This document shows, piece by piece, positions 1 through 9,181 of a stretch of DNA of 64,000 nucleotides (its first letter is position 1; every line of letters begins with the position of its first letter). Below the pieces are notes generated by a model. That model searched no databases, was not told where the DNA came from, and saw only the letters and a program-made list of their open reading frames with translations. Origin of the DNA: JBNKHG01 sp050290225 (lineage in GTDB: Bacteria > Pseudomonadota > Gammaproteobacteria > Pseudomonadales > Cellvibrionaceae); contig JBNKHG010000033.1 in the NCBI GenBank assembly GCA_050290225.1, forward strand, positions 62,001 through 126,000, in the 5' to 3' direction. The position numbers and the translations under genes are program-made.

Positions 1-1778
1 AGTATGACAATCAACAGGTTGCCGATACCAATGGCGGTGTAGAGTAACAGATTGTTGTTCTCCGCGGCATTGGCGGCTTTGGGTTCCGGTGCCTTGGCGA
101 CTGGCTGCTCTGGCTCGGGTTTCATTGTGGGTGCCGGCTCCGGTTCCGGCTGCGGTTCCGGCTCATCTGCTTCCAGGGGTTCAGGCTCAGAGGCCTGTTC
201 CGCGAAGGGGTCATTGGAATCGGGATAGTGGAAGCGTACCGGCTCAGGCGTAAATTCAAAGGCGTTACCGGACGTATCCGTGGCATTCACACGAAGGTTT
301 ACCAGGTACTGTCCCTGATGCTCCGGGTCAATCACAAGGCGCCAGTTGTCCACCTCGGTCAACGTCAGGGGTTTAATCGCACTGCGCCCATTGGGATCCT
401 TAACCCGCGCCACCACTTTGGTCGCAGCGATATCGATGTCGGGGCTATTGGAACTGACCGTCACCCGATACTGGGGCTTACCGTCCACCGAATCATTTTC
501 CAACTTGACGCCAAAGGGCTGGTGCACCGATAAGGCGTGGGAAAATTCGCGCTTGAAACTTTTGCCGTCCACAACCAGTTTAAAGTCGTAGCCTCCCTCG
601 GTCTCAAACACATCATAAGTGGTCCTGAAAATTCCATCCCCCGGTGGCAGGCCTTCGGACAACGACTGGTTCCAGCGCTGTCCTGTTTCAACCTGAGACA
701 CTTCGGAATCGATCGTCAGCAGACGCAGGAAGTCCGCCCGAGTCAGGGTCTTGCCCTCCTCTTCCAGCAGCATGGCCACATCCAGCGACTCGCCACTGTA
801 GAGGTTTGATTTCAGTGGTTTGATCCGCAGCTTGATGTCACTGACGATGGTCACACGGCTATCCGGGTCCAGGTCGGCTTTGACCTTCCACTCACCTTCC
901 AGCGGACGTTTAACGGTTATCAGATCGTAGTCGTCGGTCTTGTACCAGCTGACATCCTGCCGTTCCCGCTCAAATTTATAGTGATGATGATCGGGACCAA
1001 TCAGCTGGGTGGGAGCACTGCCTGGATGACGGAAAATCAATGCCGTAAACTCTTCGATACTGGAATCAATGACAAAACGGTTTTCCTCCAACGGCACCTG
1101 CTCAGCCGGGACCGCCTGATCGAAGGCTCTGAGGAAGATTTTCATCAACTCATCGGCACTCTTGGCCACCGCAGAAATGCCGTCGGTAGCGATAGCCAAC
1201 CGGTTCATCAATTCTGCATCGGCATTATCCGACAGGGCTACGGTGTGGATGGTATAGCCGGCCTCAGCGAATTTGGGCAGCACTTCATCGACGATGCGAC
1301 GCCACTCCGCCTGGTTGGCGGCCGGATCGCGGGAGATATCCACCAGCCCGTCGGTTAACAGGATCAAACTGGTACGGTATTTATCGTCAGGGTGATCGAG
1401 GTCGTAAGCGGCTCTTTCCAGGGCTTCGCCAATATTGGTAAACAGACCCACGGAATTGATCTTGCGGGCCTGGCTGCCGGCTGCTTTGCGCCAGCTCTCG
1501 GCAACCGGTCGGTGCGGAATCAACATATTGACGTTTTTGCCAAAGGTCCAGACCCCCGCCTTGCTCCCCTCCGGCAGCAATTTGACCAACAATTCCAGCG
1601 CCGGGCGACGCAGGTTTGCCGGATCGTTGCGCTTCATACTGCCGGAGATGTCGATAATCAGCCGCACGTCGGCAGGCCGGGGCTTCTCCAGGGATTGGGC
1701 AGACGTGTGAACAGGGAGCGTAATTAACAGCCCCCAAAGCAGGCCGGTGAATATCGATAGGAATCGCAGTCTTACCAT
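1..1778 (-). CDS. VWA-domain secreted/membrane protein, 3' end outside window
   Basis: The reading frame is open from an ATG at 1778 to the window edge, so about 592 codons are visible and the C-terminus is missing. It starts with a signal peptide (hydrophobic stretch to about residue 26, ending near HTSA). A von Willebrand type A domain follows, with the metal-binding MIDAS motif DISGS at residues 43-47 and a later LLTDG strand. After the VWA domain come beta-rich repeats, a Pro/Glu-rich linker (EPEPQPEPEP) and a hydrophobic segment at the edge (LLLYTAIGIGNLLIVIL) that looks like a membrane anchor. Proteins of this build are usually periplasmic adhesion or assembly factors fixed to the inner membrane; the ligand is unknown. 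The membrane-protein gene upstream on the same strand may be co-transcribed. Confidence 0.8.
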   Translation of the reverse strand, partial: MVRLRFLSIFTGLLWGLLITLPVHTSAQSLEKPRPADVRLIIDISGSMKRNDPANLRRPALELLVKLLPEGSKAGVWTFGKNVNMLIPHRPVAESWRKAAGSQARKINSVGLFTNIGEALERAAYDLDHPDDKYRTSLILLTDGLVDISRDPAANQAEWRRIVDEVLPKFAEAGYTIHTVALSDNADAELMNRLAIATDGISAVAKSADELMKIFLRAFDQAVPAEQVPLEENRFVIDSSIEEFTALIFRHPGSAPTQLIGPDHHHYKFERERQDVSWYKTDDYDLITVKRPLEGEWKVKADLDPDSRVTIVSDIKLRIKPLKSNLYSGESLDVAMLLEEEGKTLTRADFLRLLTIDSEVSQVETGQRWNQSLSEGLPPGDGIFRTTYDVFETEGGYDFKLVVDGKSFKREFSHALSVHQPFGVKLENDSVDGKPQYRVTVSSNSPDIDIAATKVVARVKDPNGRSAIKPLTLTEVDNWRLVIDPEHQGQYLVNLRVNATDTSGNAFEFTPEPVRFHYPDSNDPFAEQASEPEPLEADEPEPQPEPEPAPTMKPEPEQPVAKAPEPKAANAAENNNLLLYTAIGIGNLLIVI

Positions 1779-1904
1779 GGCTTGTCGTGTCTTATAGGTG
1801 GCTGATGTTCTTGACCCGGTTGTTTTTCCTGCGGTGTAAATCTCTGGTAACTGTCCAACCGCGCCATTGTGCGGTGTATACATATTGCGGCAAGCAGGCC
1901 GTAT

Positions 1905-2381
1905 CTAGCTCACGGCACCGGCGCTCATTTCCCCGGTCTCCGGCATCGATGGTCCTCTGCCTGCCGAAGTCAATGCTTGACTGGCCTCAGGCAGCGCCTG
2001 GCGTTCACCGTCCAGCTGTTGCTGTTCGCACCTTTGCACCTCGCGCCTGCGCCGGAACCAGCGCCAAGACAGTTGCGCGGCGGCCGCCAGCACCAGGACC
2101 AACAGCCAGGTGAACAGCAGCGGCTCCCCGGCCCGACCCATGGCTTCCAGGCCCTCGAAGACACCCTCGAGCAGGATAATAATCACCCCGGGCGCCAAAT
2201 AATCCTGTGTCGGATCGGAAACATACGGGAACAACAATACAATCGCTGTCGACAGGCGCAGGAAAAACTTCAGTGGATTTAAGCGGACACCTTGGGTCAG
2301 CCGCCAGACAACAACCATCAAACCGACGCTGCCGAGCAGATAAACAACCCAAGCGATGAGATAACTGGTAGATGAAAACAT
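1905..2381 (-). CDS. Small conserved inner-membrane protein of unknown function
   Basis: A 158-residue protein starting at the ATG at 2381 (MFSSTSYLIAWVVYLLG). It has hydrophobic segments near residues 6-27, 37-52 and 86-108, the last followed by a basic cytoplasmic stretch (RWFRRRRE) and a charged tail. I do not recognise a named family. It lies between the ycgN-like gene and the VWA gene on the same strand. The same frame stays open upstream to 2837, but that part is an antisense shadow of the ycgN-like gene; the start at 2381 is chosen because the membrane topology begins there. Confidence 0.65.
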   Translation of the reverse strand: MFSSTSYLIAWVVYLLGSVGLMVVVWRLTQGVRLNPLKFFLRLSTAIVLLFPYVSDPTQDYLAPGVIIILLEGVFEGLEAMGRAGEPLLFTWLLVLVLAAAAQLSWRWFRRRREVQRCEQQQLDGERQALPEASQALTSAGRGPSMPETGEMSAGAVS

Positions 2382-2442
2382 AGACTGATCCTTGTTTTTA
2401 AAACTTTGCCTGACCGGGCAGGCGGCTCTCGCTCCCGAAAAT

Positions 2443-2886
2443 CTACTCGACCCAGTGGATAATGTGTTCCTCAAAACCATCCGGGTGCACGTATTCCTCG
2501 GACAATACCCGCCCCCGCACCGAGATACCGGCTTCGTGCACCGTATCGGCGGAGCCGGAAACAAGCGGGTGCCACCATTCCAGTGGTTTGCCTTCCGCCA
2601 CCAGACGGTAAGCGCAGGTGCTGGGCAACCAGTGAAATTCGCCGACGTCTTGCGGACGCAACCACACACAGGTAGGCACCAGTGTATTGCGATCCTGATA
2701 TTCAGTACATCGGCAGGTTTCAGAATTAATATAGCGGCACACGACTTTGGTGTAGTAGACGTCGCCACTGTCCTCGTCCTCAAGCTTGTGCAGGCAGCAT
2801 TTACCGCAACCGTCGCACAGGGACTCCCACTCGTCACGGGTCATTTCCGCCAGCGGCTTTGACTGCCAAAAGGGTTGCTCAGCCAC
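2443..2886 (-). CDS. ycgN: YcgN family cysteine-cluster protein (UPF0260)
   Basis: Encodes about 147 residues from a GTG at 2886 (VAEQPFWQSKPLAEM), close to the usual YcgN length. The N-terminal part has the clustered cysteines CDGCGKCCLHKLED, then CRYINSETCRCTEY and TCVWLRP, the pattern of the YkgJ/YcgN zinc- or iron-cluster family. The biochemical function is not established. The next gene upstream is ycgL and then rnd, an order found in many gammaproteobacteria, which supports the call. A longer frame extends to 2997, but that extension is basic, low-quality sequence overlapping the ycgL end, so the GTG is preferred. Confidence 0.85.
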   Translation of the reverse strand: MAEQPFWQSKPLAEMTRDEWESLCDGCGKCCLHKLEDEDSGDVYYTKVVCRYINSETCRCTEYQDRNTLVPTCVWLRPQDVGEFHWLPSTCAYRLVAEGKPLEWWHPLVSGSADTVHEAGISVRGRVLSEEYVHPDGFEEHIIHWVE

Positions 2887-2893
2887 GGTTCGC

Positions 2894-3184
2894 CTAGCCC
2901 TGAGACAGCTTACTGTTGTGGACATTGACCGCCTGCATGTAGCTATCGTCCTGGGGCGGCATTTGCAGATAGAACCCCTGCTCATCCAACGCGTCACTGA
3001 CCTTTTCCGGGGTGGTCTGGGCCAGGGTCTTGTCGGGGGTCAATAACATCGTCATGGCGTGCTCCGGTTTGCCGAAGCGTTCCAGCAATGCCGCGGGAAC
3101 GCGCTCCAGGCCTTCCTGCTTCTTAACGTACAAATACATACCCGCTTTTCGGGGGCTGCGATATATATCACAGATAACCTTCAT
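2894..3184 (-). CDS. ycgL: YcgL domain protein
   Basis: A 96-residue protein (MKVICDIYRSPRKAGMYLYV...) covering the whole YcgL domain, with the conserved YRSPRK start and the later Tyr-rich YLQMPPQDDSYM segment. YcgL is a small widespread gammaproteobacterial protein of unknown role. Its ATG overlaps the rnd stop codon by four bases (ATGA), so it is probably translationally coupled to ribonuclease D. The ycgN-like gene follows with a 7-base gap. Confidence 0.9.
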   Translation of the reverse strand: MKVICDIYRSPRKAGMYLYVKKQEGLERVPAALLERFGKPEHAMTMLLTPDKTLAQTTPEKVSDALDEQGFYLQMPPQDDSYMQAVNVHNSKLSQG

Positions 3185-4326
3185 GATTCACCTCGATTGG
3201 CCGAAAATTCGTTGGCCAGGCTCAAAAGCGTATCGCCAATAACAGGCCGGCGCCAGCCATTCAAACGGTCGGGGAGGCGGTATTCACCGACATCCATGCC
3301 TGAACGCACCAGAGCTTCATAATCTTTCTTGCGCACCAACACCTCCGGTGGCACCCCCAACACCTCGGCTTCGAGGCGCACCCGGGCCTTTAGCGCCTTT
3401 AACAGATCCCCCTGCTCGGGCGGTAGGGGGCGGGGCAAAGCCTCCGGTAGCGACCGAGCCTCGCGCCCCCGGGCAACCAGCTCGAGCAACGTCTCACCAT
3501 CGTCCTTGGCGGTGCGCGATGGCATCCCCTCCAACTGCAGCAGCTGCTTTACCGACCGCGGTTTGTTTCGCGCCATTTCCCAGAGCGCGGCTTCTTTCAT
3601 CAGGCGATTGCGGGGCAGGTCCCTGGCCCGGGCCTGCTGTTCCCGCCACAGGCACAACTGCTGCAGAATGGACAGCTCCTCCGGATTGAGCTTCCAGGCC
3701 AGCTTCACTTTCTTATAGTAATCCTGGGGGATCTGGTTCTCCCGGGCCGCCGCCACTATATCAGCGCAGTCACGCTGTACCCATGCCAGACGCTGGTCGG
3801 TTTTCAGGCTTTGCAACAGCTTGCCGTAAACCACTAGCAGATAGGCCACATCGAGAGCGGCATAGTGTAATTGAGATTGGCTCAGGGGCCGTTGCATCCA
3901 GTCGGAGCGGGTTTCGCCTTTGGGCACCTCCACCCCCAACACCGCTTTGACCAGCCCCGCGTAACCGACAGAGAAACCGTAGCCGGCGAAGGCCGCCGCC
4001 ACCTGGGTGTCAAACAGAGGGTCGGGTAATACGCCGAGGCGGTGTCGAAACACTTCGAGGTCCTCGGAGCATGCGTGAATCACTTTGACGACCCCCGGGT
4101 CGTTAAAGAGTTCTGCCAGAGGGCTCAAGTCCTCAATTGCCAGCGGATCTATCAGGTAGCAGCCACTGCCATCCCCCACCTGCAACAACCCGGCATGGGG
4201 ATAGAAAGTCTGGCTGCGCATAAATTCGGTATCCACCGCCACCGCGGCCTGCCGGCGCCATCGCTGACAGAGCTCGGCCAGTTCCTGGTGGGTCGCAACC
4301 CATGTGGGCTCGGTCGATAGGGACAT
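3181..4326 (-). CDS. rnd: Ribonuclease D
   Basis: A 381-residue 3'-5' exoribonuclease that trims tRNA and other small RNA 3' ends. The N-terminal DEDD exonuclease domain shows AVDTEF (first Asp/Glu pair, near residue 31), the HACSEDLEVFR block and HYAALDVAYLL with the last catalytic Asp. The HRDC-type helical region follows (for example RNRLMKEAALWEMARNKP). The length matches typical bacterial RNase D. It is first in the rnd-ycgL-ycgN set and overlaps ycgL by four bases. Confidence 0.95.
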   Translation of the reverse strand: MSLSTEPTWVATHQELAELCQRWRRQAAVAVDTEFMRSQTFYPHAGLLQVGDGSGCYLIDPLAIEDLSPLAELFNDPGVVKVIHACSEDLEVFRHRLGVLPDPLFDTQVAAAFAGYGFSVGYAGLVKAVLGVEVPKGETRSDWMQRPLSQSQLHYAALDVAYLLVVYGKLLQSLKTDQRLAWVQRDCADIVAAARENQIPQDYYKKVKLAWKLNPEELSILQQLCLWREQQARARDLPRNRLMKEAALWEMARNKPRSVKQLLQLEGMPSRTAKDDGETLLELVARGREARSLPEALPRPLPPEQGDLLKALKARVRLEAEVLGVPPEVLVRKKDYEALVRSGMDVGEYRLPDRLNGWRRPVIGDTLLSLANEFSANRGES

Positions 4327-4369
4327 ATTGTCGGGTTCTTATATAGAGGTGTGAATAAAAGTAGCGGTC

Positions 4370-4963
4370 TTACAGTGCACGCCGGCTGGAAAATGCGTGG
4401 GCCAGTGTGCCGCCGTCAATATATTCCAGTTCACCACCCAAGGGCACGCCATGGGCGATACGCGAGACATTAACCCCGAGCGCCTTGGCTCGCTCGCTGA
4501 TAAAGTGGGCAGTGGCCTCCCCCTCCACCGTGGGGTTAGTGGCCAGAATCAACTCTCCCACGGGTTCACTCTGCAACAACTGCAACAGCTGGTCTATGCC
4601 GATATCTTCCGGACCTATGCCGTCAATGGGGGACAAGTGTCCCATCAATACAAAATACTTACCCTGGTAGTTGCCCGCCTGCTCAATGGCGAGAATATCC
4701 GCCGGCGTCTCCACGACACACAGCAATTGATCGTCGCGTGCACTGTTGGCGCAGGTACCGCAGAGTTCCTGCTCAGTGAGTGTGCGGCAACGACGGCAGC
4801 GTCCGACACCTTCCACCGCCCTGTCAAGACTGAGTGCCAGGCGCGCCGCCCCTTCGCGGTCGCGCTCCAGCAGGTGCAGGGCCATACGCTGTGCGGATTT
4901 AGGGCCAACGCCCGGCAGGCACTTCAGCGCCTGCATCAATTCATCGATCAATGGACTGAACAT
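4370..4963 (-). CDS. recR: Recombination protein RecR
   Basis: A 197-residue recombination mediator that acts with RecF and RecO to load RecA on gapped DNA. It has the N-terminal helix-hairpin-helix (LKCLPGVGPKSAQRMALHLL), the four-cysteine zinc finger CRRC...CGTC near residues 56-72, a Toprim domain beginning LLCVVETPADI, and the C-terminal Walker-B-like region near GVPLGGELEYID. The length is standard. It lies 17 bases after ybaB and downstream of dnaX, the conserved dnaX-ybaB-recR order. Confidence 0.97.
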   Translation of the reverse strand: MFSPLIDELMQALKCLPGVGPKSAQRMALHLLERDREGAARLALSLDRAVEGVGRCRRCRTLTEQELCGTCANSARDDQLLCVVETPADILAIEQAGNYQGKYFVLMGHLSPIDGIGPEDIGIDQLLQLLQSEPVGELILATNPTVEGEATAHFISERAKALGVNVSRIAHGVPLGGELEYIDGGTLAHAFSSRRAL

Positions 4964-4980
4964 GAAATCCCGGGCGCCTT

Positions 4981-5301
4981 TTAGAAGGGCATCTTGAACC
5001 CTTCCGGCAGATTGATACCCGCCGTCAGGTTGCCCATTTGCTGGCGGTTGTGCTCTTCGACTTTACGTACCGCATCGTTTACGGCGGCAGCCAGAAGATC
5101 TTCCAGCATCTCCTTGTCTTCACTCATCAGGCTACCGTCGATATTGACCTGTTTGACATCGTGTCGACCGGTCATCACCACCGTCACCAGACCGGCGCCG
5201 GCCTCGCCCGTCACTTCGGCATTGGCCAGCTCTGCCTGCATCTTCTGCATATTGGCCTGCATTTCCTGGGCTTGTTTCATCAAATCGCCAAGGCCTTTCA
5301 T
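4981..5301 (-). CDS. ybaB: YbaB/EbfC nucleoid-associated protein
   Basis: A 106-residue DNA-binding protein (MKGLGDLMKQAQEMQANMQKM), with the coiled N-terminal helix followed by the TGEAGAGLVTVVMTGRHDVKQV strand region typical of YbaB/EbfC. The family forms tweezer-like dimers that bind DNA. It sits between dnaX (56-base gap) and recR (17-base gap), its usual place. Confidence 0.95.
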   Translation of the reverse strand: MKGLGDLMKQAQEMQANMQKMQAELANAEVTGEAGAGLVTVVMTGRHDVKQVNIDGSLMSEDKEMLEDLLAAAVNDAVRKVEEHNRQQMGNLTAGINLPEGFKMPF

Positions 5302-5357
5302 GGTCTAAACCTCTTCAATCTCTTCTACTGGCTGGATAAATTGGGGATTGGCGCCCA

Positions 5358-7259
5358 TCATTGATCGATGGGCTCCACGGTTTCTTCCTGCAAGGTAGCA
5401 GAAAATTGCGCCATTAGCTGCTGCACAATGGGATCATTTTGCATGGCTGCCAGGGCTTCAGCCTGGCGCTCCTGGCGCAGGCGAATAGCGGTGGCCGCCG
5501 GAGTTTCAACACTCACCTTCCCGAGCTGGATCCGGACCTCCACCGCCGCACCAAAATATTGGCTCAACAAATCAGCCAACCGCCCCTGGTGGGACTGGTC
5601 GTAGAGGGTGCTATTGGCTTCTTCCAGTACAAACTGCAGCAGGTTACCCTCACGAGCGGCAAGCATACAGTTGGAGGCCGTGGCCTGGAGTACACCACCG
5701 ACGCCCAGCCCCAGGTAGATCTGGGTCCAGGTTTCGGTGCACGCCTGCTCCAGGGAGAGTTTTTCGATCGGCGGCAGCTCGGCAGAAGGCGGCACCTCCG
5801 GAGGGGACGGCTCCTCTGAACGTACCGTCTCCTCCGGATAAGACGGTGCTTCCTGAGCAGGCGAAACCGACTCCACCGGCGTCCGGGGTGGTTCGACCGC
5901 AACCTCCTCCAGAGCAGGCCGGGGTAAATCCCGCGACAGGGGAGCGTCCGGTGCCGACCTTTCAGCCGGCACCGGCGAAACCTCAGGCTTTTTTACCGGG
6001 TCGGCCTCACTGCGCTCGCGTTGTGGATCAGGTGCCTCAGCGACGGGCGGCGGTGGCGCCTCTATCGGCGACGGCGGCACATCGGGCTCCTGCGCCACAG
6101 GAGGAGCCTCAGGGCGCTGCCCGGGGGATGGCGCGGCACTCTGGGGCAGACGCGCACTGGGCAGTTCGGGCACACCCTGGGGTTTGAAAGCCAACATCCG
6201 CAACAACACCATTTCAAAACCGCTGCGGGGATCGGGCGCCATCGGCAAATCCCTGCGCCCTAGCAGGGCCGTTTGGTAAAACAGCTGTACGTCTTCGGAG
6301 GGCATCTGCTGTGCCAGCGCCAGGATGCGGTCGCGATCCCCGACACTATTGCTGACCGCCTCCGGCAGCACCTGGGCAATAGCCACCCGATGCAGGACCG
6401 ACAGCAGCTCCGCCAGGGCCCCGGCATAGTCCGGGGCGTGCTCCGATAGATGTTCCACCGCCGCCAGCACCTGTTGACCATCCAGCGCCGCCAGGGCGGT
6501 GACGATTTCGTAGACCAGTGCCTGATCGATGGTGCCCAGCATGGCCCGCACCTCGCCTTCAGTCACCTTTCCACTGCCGTAGGATATCGCCTGGTCGGTC
6601 AGGCTCATGGCGTCGCGCATACTGCCATCGGCAGCGCGTCCAAGGTGCCAGAGGGCTGACTCCTCGAAGGGTACCATCTCCTGTTCCAGTACAAACTGCA
6701 GATGCTCAACGATCCGTTCCGGATTCATATTCTTGAGATTAAACTGCAGGCAGCGCGACAGGATAGTGACCGGCAGTTTCTGGGGATCGGTGGTTGCCAG
6801 CAGAAACTTGATATGGGGCGGCGGCTCCTCCAGGGTTTTCAACAGGGCGTTGAAACTGTGGATGGAGAGCATGTGCACCTCGTCGATCAGGTAGACCTTA
6901 TAGCGGCCCCGGGTCGGTGCGTACTGGACGTTTTCCAGCAACTCGCGGGTATCTTCCACCTTGGTACGCGAGGCGGCATCCACTTCAATCAGGTCGACAA
7001 AGCGCCCCTCGTTGATCTCGGTACAGGCACTGCACTGGCCACAGGGTTCGGAGCTGACGCCGGTCTCGCAATTCAGGCACTTGGCCAGAATCCGGGCAAT
7101 GGTAGTCTTGCCCACCCCGCGGGTGCCGGTGAAGAGATAAGCGTGGTGCAGGCGGTTGTGGTCCAGCGCATTGATCAGTGCCTGCAGCACATGCTCCTGG
7201 CCCACCATCTCCCGAAAGGTCCGCGGTCGCCATTTGCGGGCCAGTACTTGGTAGCTCAT
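5358..7259 (-). CDS. dnaX: DNA polymerase III subunits tau and gamma
   Basis: A 633-residue clamp-loader ATPase, the tau form. It has Walker A GTRGVGKTT near residues 45-53, a four-cysteine zinc module (CLNC...CGQCSAC), Walker B VYLIDEVHM and the sensor/arginine-finger stretch TILSRCLQF. The AAA+ part is followed by a long Pro/Glu-rich linker (about residues 365-500) and the C-terminal polymerase-binding domain. In the linker, codons 422-424 (GTA AAA AAG) form the A-AAA-AAG slippery site; see the separate recoding entry. A -1 shift would give a gamma protein of about 425 residues, against 431 in E. coli. The SRP RNA gene lies immediately upstream. Confidence 0.97.
   Translation of the reverse strand: MSYQVLARKWRPRTFREMVGQEHVLQALINALDHNRLHHAYLFTGTRGVGKTTIARILAKCLNCETGVSSEPCGQCSACTEINEGRFVDLIEVDAASRTKVEDTRELLENVQYAPTRGRYKVYLIDEVHMLSIHSFNALLKTLEEPPPHIKFLLATTDPQKLPVTILSRCLQFNLKNMNPERIVEHLQFVLEQEMVPFEESALWHLGRAADGSMRDAMSLTDQAISYGSGKVTEGEVRAMLGTIDQALVYEIVTALAALDGQQVLAAVEHLSEHAPDYAGALAELLSVLHRVAIAQVLPEAVSNSVGDRDRILALAQQMPSEDVQLFYQTALLGRRDLPMAPDPRSGFEMVLLRMLAFKPQGVPELPSARLPQSAAPSPGQRPEAPPVAQEPDVPPSPIEAPPPPVAEAPDPQRERSEADPVKKPEVSPVPAERSAPDAPLSRDLPRPALEEVAVEPPRTPVESVSPAQEAPSYPEETVRSEEPSPPEVPPSAELPPIEKLSLEQACTETWTQIYLGLGVGGVLQATASNCMLAAREGNLLQFVLEEANSTLYDQSHQGRLADLLSQYFGAAVEVRIQLGKVSVETPAATAIRLRQERQAEALAAMQNDPIVQQLMAQFSATLQEETVEPIDQ
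5948..5994 (-). promoter_or_regulatory. Programmed -1 ribosomal frameshift signal in dnaX
   Basis: On the minus strand the heptamer AAAAAAG (5988-5994) sits in frame as A-AAA-AAG, as in E. coli dnaX. A -1 slip reads GCC and then TGA (5983-5985), ending gamma one residue after the two lysines. Twelve bases downstream is a perfect 9-bp stem, CCGGTGCCG with CGGCACCGG, around a 10-base loop (5948-5975). A GTGAGG stretch about ten bases upstream resembles the internal Shine-Dalgarno stimulator. All three parts of the known signal are present. Use in this organism is inferred. Confidence 0.85.
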
Positions 7260-7432
7260 CCCGTATGTTTACCTTCTTTAGAGGCTACTTCGCCGTTGAA
7301 AACCAAAACAGCGATTATATCCCAGCAGATTGAAATAGACAGGGCTGCTATCGAGAAAGCCGAACTCGGGCCAAAACCCATTGATCCACACAGGAACACA
7401 GACAAAATCGGAAAAGTGGGAAGATATCGGGT

Positions 7433-7544
<112 letters not shown>

Positions 7545-7776
7545 ATAGCAGACGCACTGAAGGACAGCTCGCCTCCAGGCGCGGCGCATTATCCGTTCTT
7601 TTACCGGGCTTTGCAAGCCGGCATTCGCTCCCGCCAAAACGCGCCAGGCACTGAAAAAATCGCTTTCCGGCCAATCACTTAGCATGACAGCTCACTGTAT
7701 CGCAGGGCCGCTTGATTCCGCTCAAATAAACCCCACCTATACCCCTGTCACCGCCGTCGACCCCATAGACAGCGAC

Positions 7777-7782
7777 TATAAT
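7777..7782 (+). promoter_or_regulatory. Possible -10 element for the CBS gene
   Basis: A perfect TATAAT lies 49 bases before the ATG of the CBS-domain gene. No convincing TTGACA is seen at the right spacing, so this is a weak promoter call. The 7545-7830 stretch otherwise shows no gene. Confidence 0.35.
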
Positions 7783-7830
7783 TAGTCGGTACCCGGTCCT
7801 ACCGTGGTCAACAAAGTTAGAGGAGTGAAC

Positions 7831-8277
7831 ATGAATTCCACCGATACATCGACTTCACCCGCGAATCCATTGCCCGAGACTGACATCCCGCTGCTCAGGG
7901 ACGTGATGACCGCCTCACCCATCTATGTGGATATCGGTGCGCCGGTCAGCGAAGCCGAAGCCCTGATGAAAAAGCATCAGGTCAACCATCTACCCGTGAT
8001 GGCGGACGGCACCCTCGAATCGATCATTTCCGACCGAGGCATCAAGCGCGTGACCCTGCCCGGGCACAGGTTCAGTGGCGAGGAGGAGTTGCTGGTATCC
8101 GATATCTGTCCCAGCCGGGCCTATGTGGCGGATATCAACGACCCCCTGAACAAAATCCTTAATACCATGGTGGAAGAGCATATCAGCGCCGTGATTGTGC
8201 TCGCCGACGGCGAACTGGCCGGCATTTTCACCGAGCGCGACGCCTGCCGGATGCTGGCGCAAATCTACAGTCCTTAA
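7831..8277 (+). CDS. CBS-domain protein
   Basis: About 148 residues from the ATG at 7831, chosen over a GTG at 7804 because AGAGGAG (7819-7825) is a good ribosome binding site for it. It carries two CBS motifs: the first around LRDVMTASPIYVDIGAPVSEAE to VNHLPVMADGTLESIISDRGI, the second around VSDICPSRAYVADINDPLNK to ISAVIVLADGELAGIFTERD. Tandem CBS pairs bind adenine nucleotides and act as energy or redox sensors. No catalytic domain is attached. The target is unknown. Confidence 0.85.
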   Translation: MNSTDTSTSPANPLPETDIPLLRDVMTASPIYVDIGAPVSEAEALMKKHQVNHLPVMADGTLESIISDRGIKRVTLPGHRFSGEEELLVSDICPSRAYVADINDPLNKILNTMVEEHISAVIVLADGELAGIFTERDACRMLAQIYSP

Positions 8278-8342
8278 ATATCCCGGGCCGGCCGATTGCG
8301 GTATGATGCCGGCTTTTTCCACACCACAGCGATAGCCAAGCC

Positions 8343-9179
8343 ATGCACCTGTTTGTAGACAACCTCACCAATGTCGACTTTAGCTTTTTGGACGCCGAAC
8401 GCGGTCTGCTTGGGGAGACCTGGCTCGCGCATGTGCAGCTGGAAGGCGCCCTGGATGAGCAGGGCATGGTCTGCGACTTTGGGGTGGTCAAGAAGACACT
8501 GCGCCATTGGCTGGATACCGAACTGGACCACCGCCTGGCGGTTCCCCTGGACTCCCCCAACCTGACCCTGAATGAAGAGGGCGACAGCCTGGCGATTCAC
8601 TGGCGCTACGGCGACGGCAAAGAACTCTTCTGCCGCTCACCGCGCCAGGCCGTCGCCCTGGTCGATACCGAGAGCCTCACACCCGAAAACACCGCACAGT
8701 GGTGCATCACACAAATGAAGCCCCTGTTTCCCGGTTCCGTCCAGCAACTGTCGCTGCGATTCAGCACTGAGGCGATCGACGGCAGCTACTACCATTACAG
8801 CCACGGCCTGAAAAAGCACGGCGGCAATTGTCAGCGCATCGCCCACGGACACCGCTCCCGCATCACCATCTGGCGGGACGGGCAACGCGCCGGGGAGCTG
8901 GAAGCACAGTGGGCCGGCAAGTGGCGGGATATCTATATCGGTTCCCGTGAGGATATTCTCGAAGATGCCCGGGGCCGCTATCGGTTTGCCTATCGCACGT
9001 CTCAGGGGGAATTCGAATTAAGCATTCCACAAGACAGTTGCTATTTGATCGATACCGACAGCACAGTGGAGTTTATTGCCGCTCATATTGCGACAGAGTT
9101 GAAACGGGAGAATCCCGGAAGCCGGTTCAGGGTGAAAGCGTTTGAAGGGCTGGGCAAGGGTGCGATGGTTGAGTTGTAA
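8343..9179 (+). CDS. Two-domain PTPS / 6-carboxytetrahydropterin synthase-like protein
   Basis: A 278-residue protein (MHLFVDNLTNVDFSFLD). The C-terminal half contains HGGNCQRIAHGHRSRI, the His/Cys motif of 6-pyruvoyl-tetrahydropterin synthase and QueD, where the HGH histidines hold zinc. The N-terminal half has the same fold signature in degenerate form (WLAHVQLEGALDEQGMVCDFGVVKK). At 278 residues it is about twice QueD, in line with the two-domain PTPS-like proteins of gammaproteobacteria. The role is probably pterin or deazapurine chemistry; the substrate is not certain. Its stop codon touches a fragment of an unrelated regulator, so the original downstream neighbour has been lost. Confidence 0.8.
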   Translation: MHLFVDNLTNVDFSFLDAERGLLGETWLAHVQLEGALDEQGMVCDFGVVKKTLRHWLDTELDHRLAVPLDSPNLTLNEEGDSLAIHWRYGDGKELFCRSPRQAVALVDTESLTPENTAQWCITQMKPLFPGSVQQLSLRFSTEAIDGSYYHYSHGLKKHGGNCQRIAHGHRSRITIWRDGQRAGELEAQWAGKWRDIYIGSREDILEDARGRYRFAYRTSQGEFELSIPQDSCYLIDTDSTVEFIAAHIATELKRENPGSRFRVKAFEGLGKGAMVEL

Positions 9180-9181
9180 GC

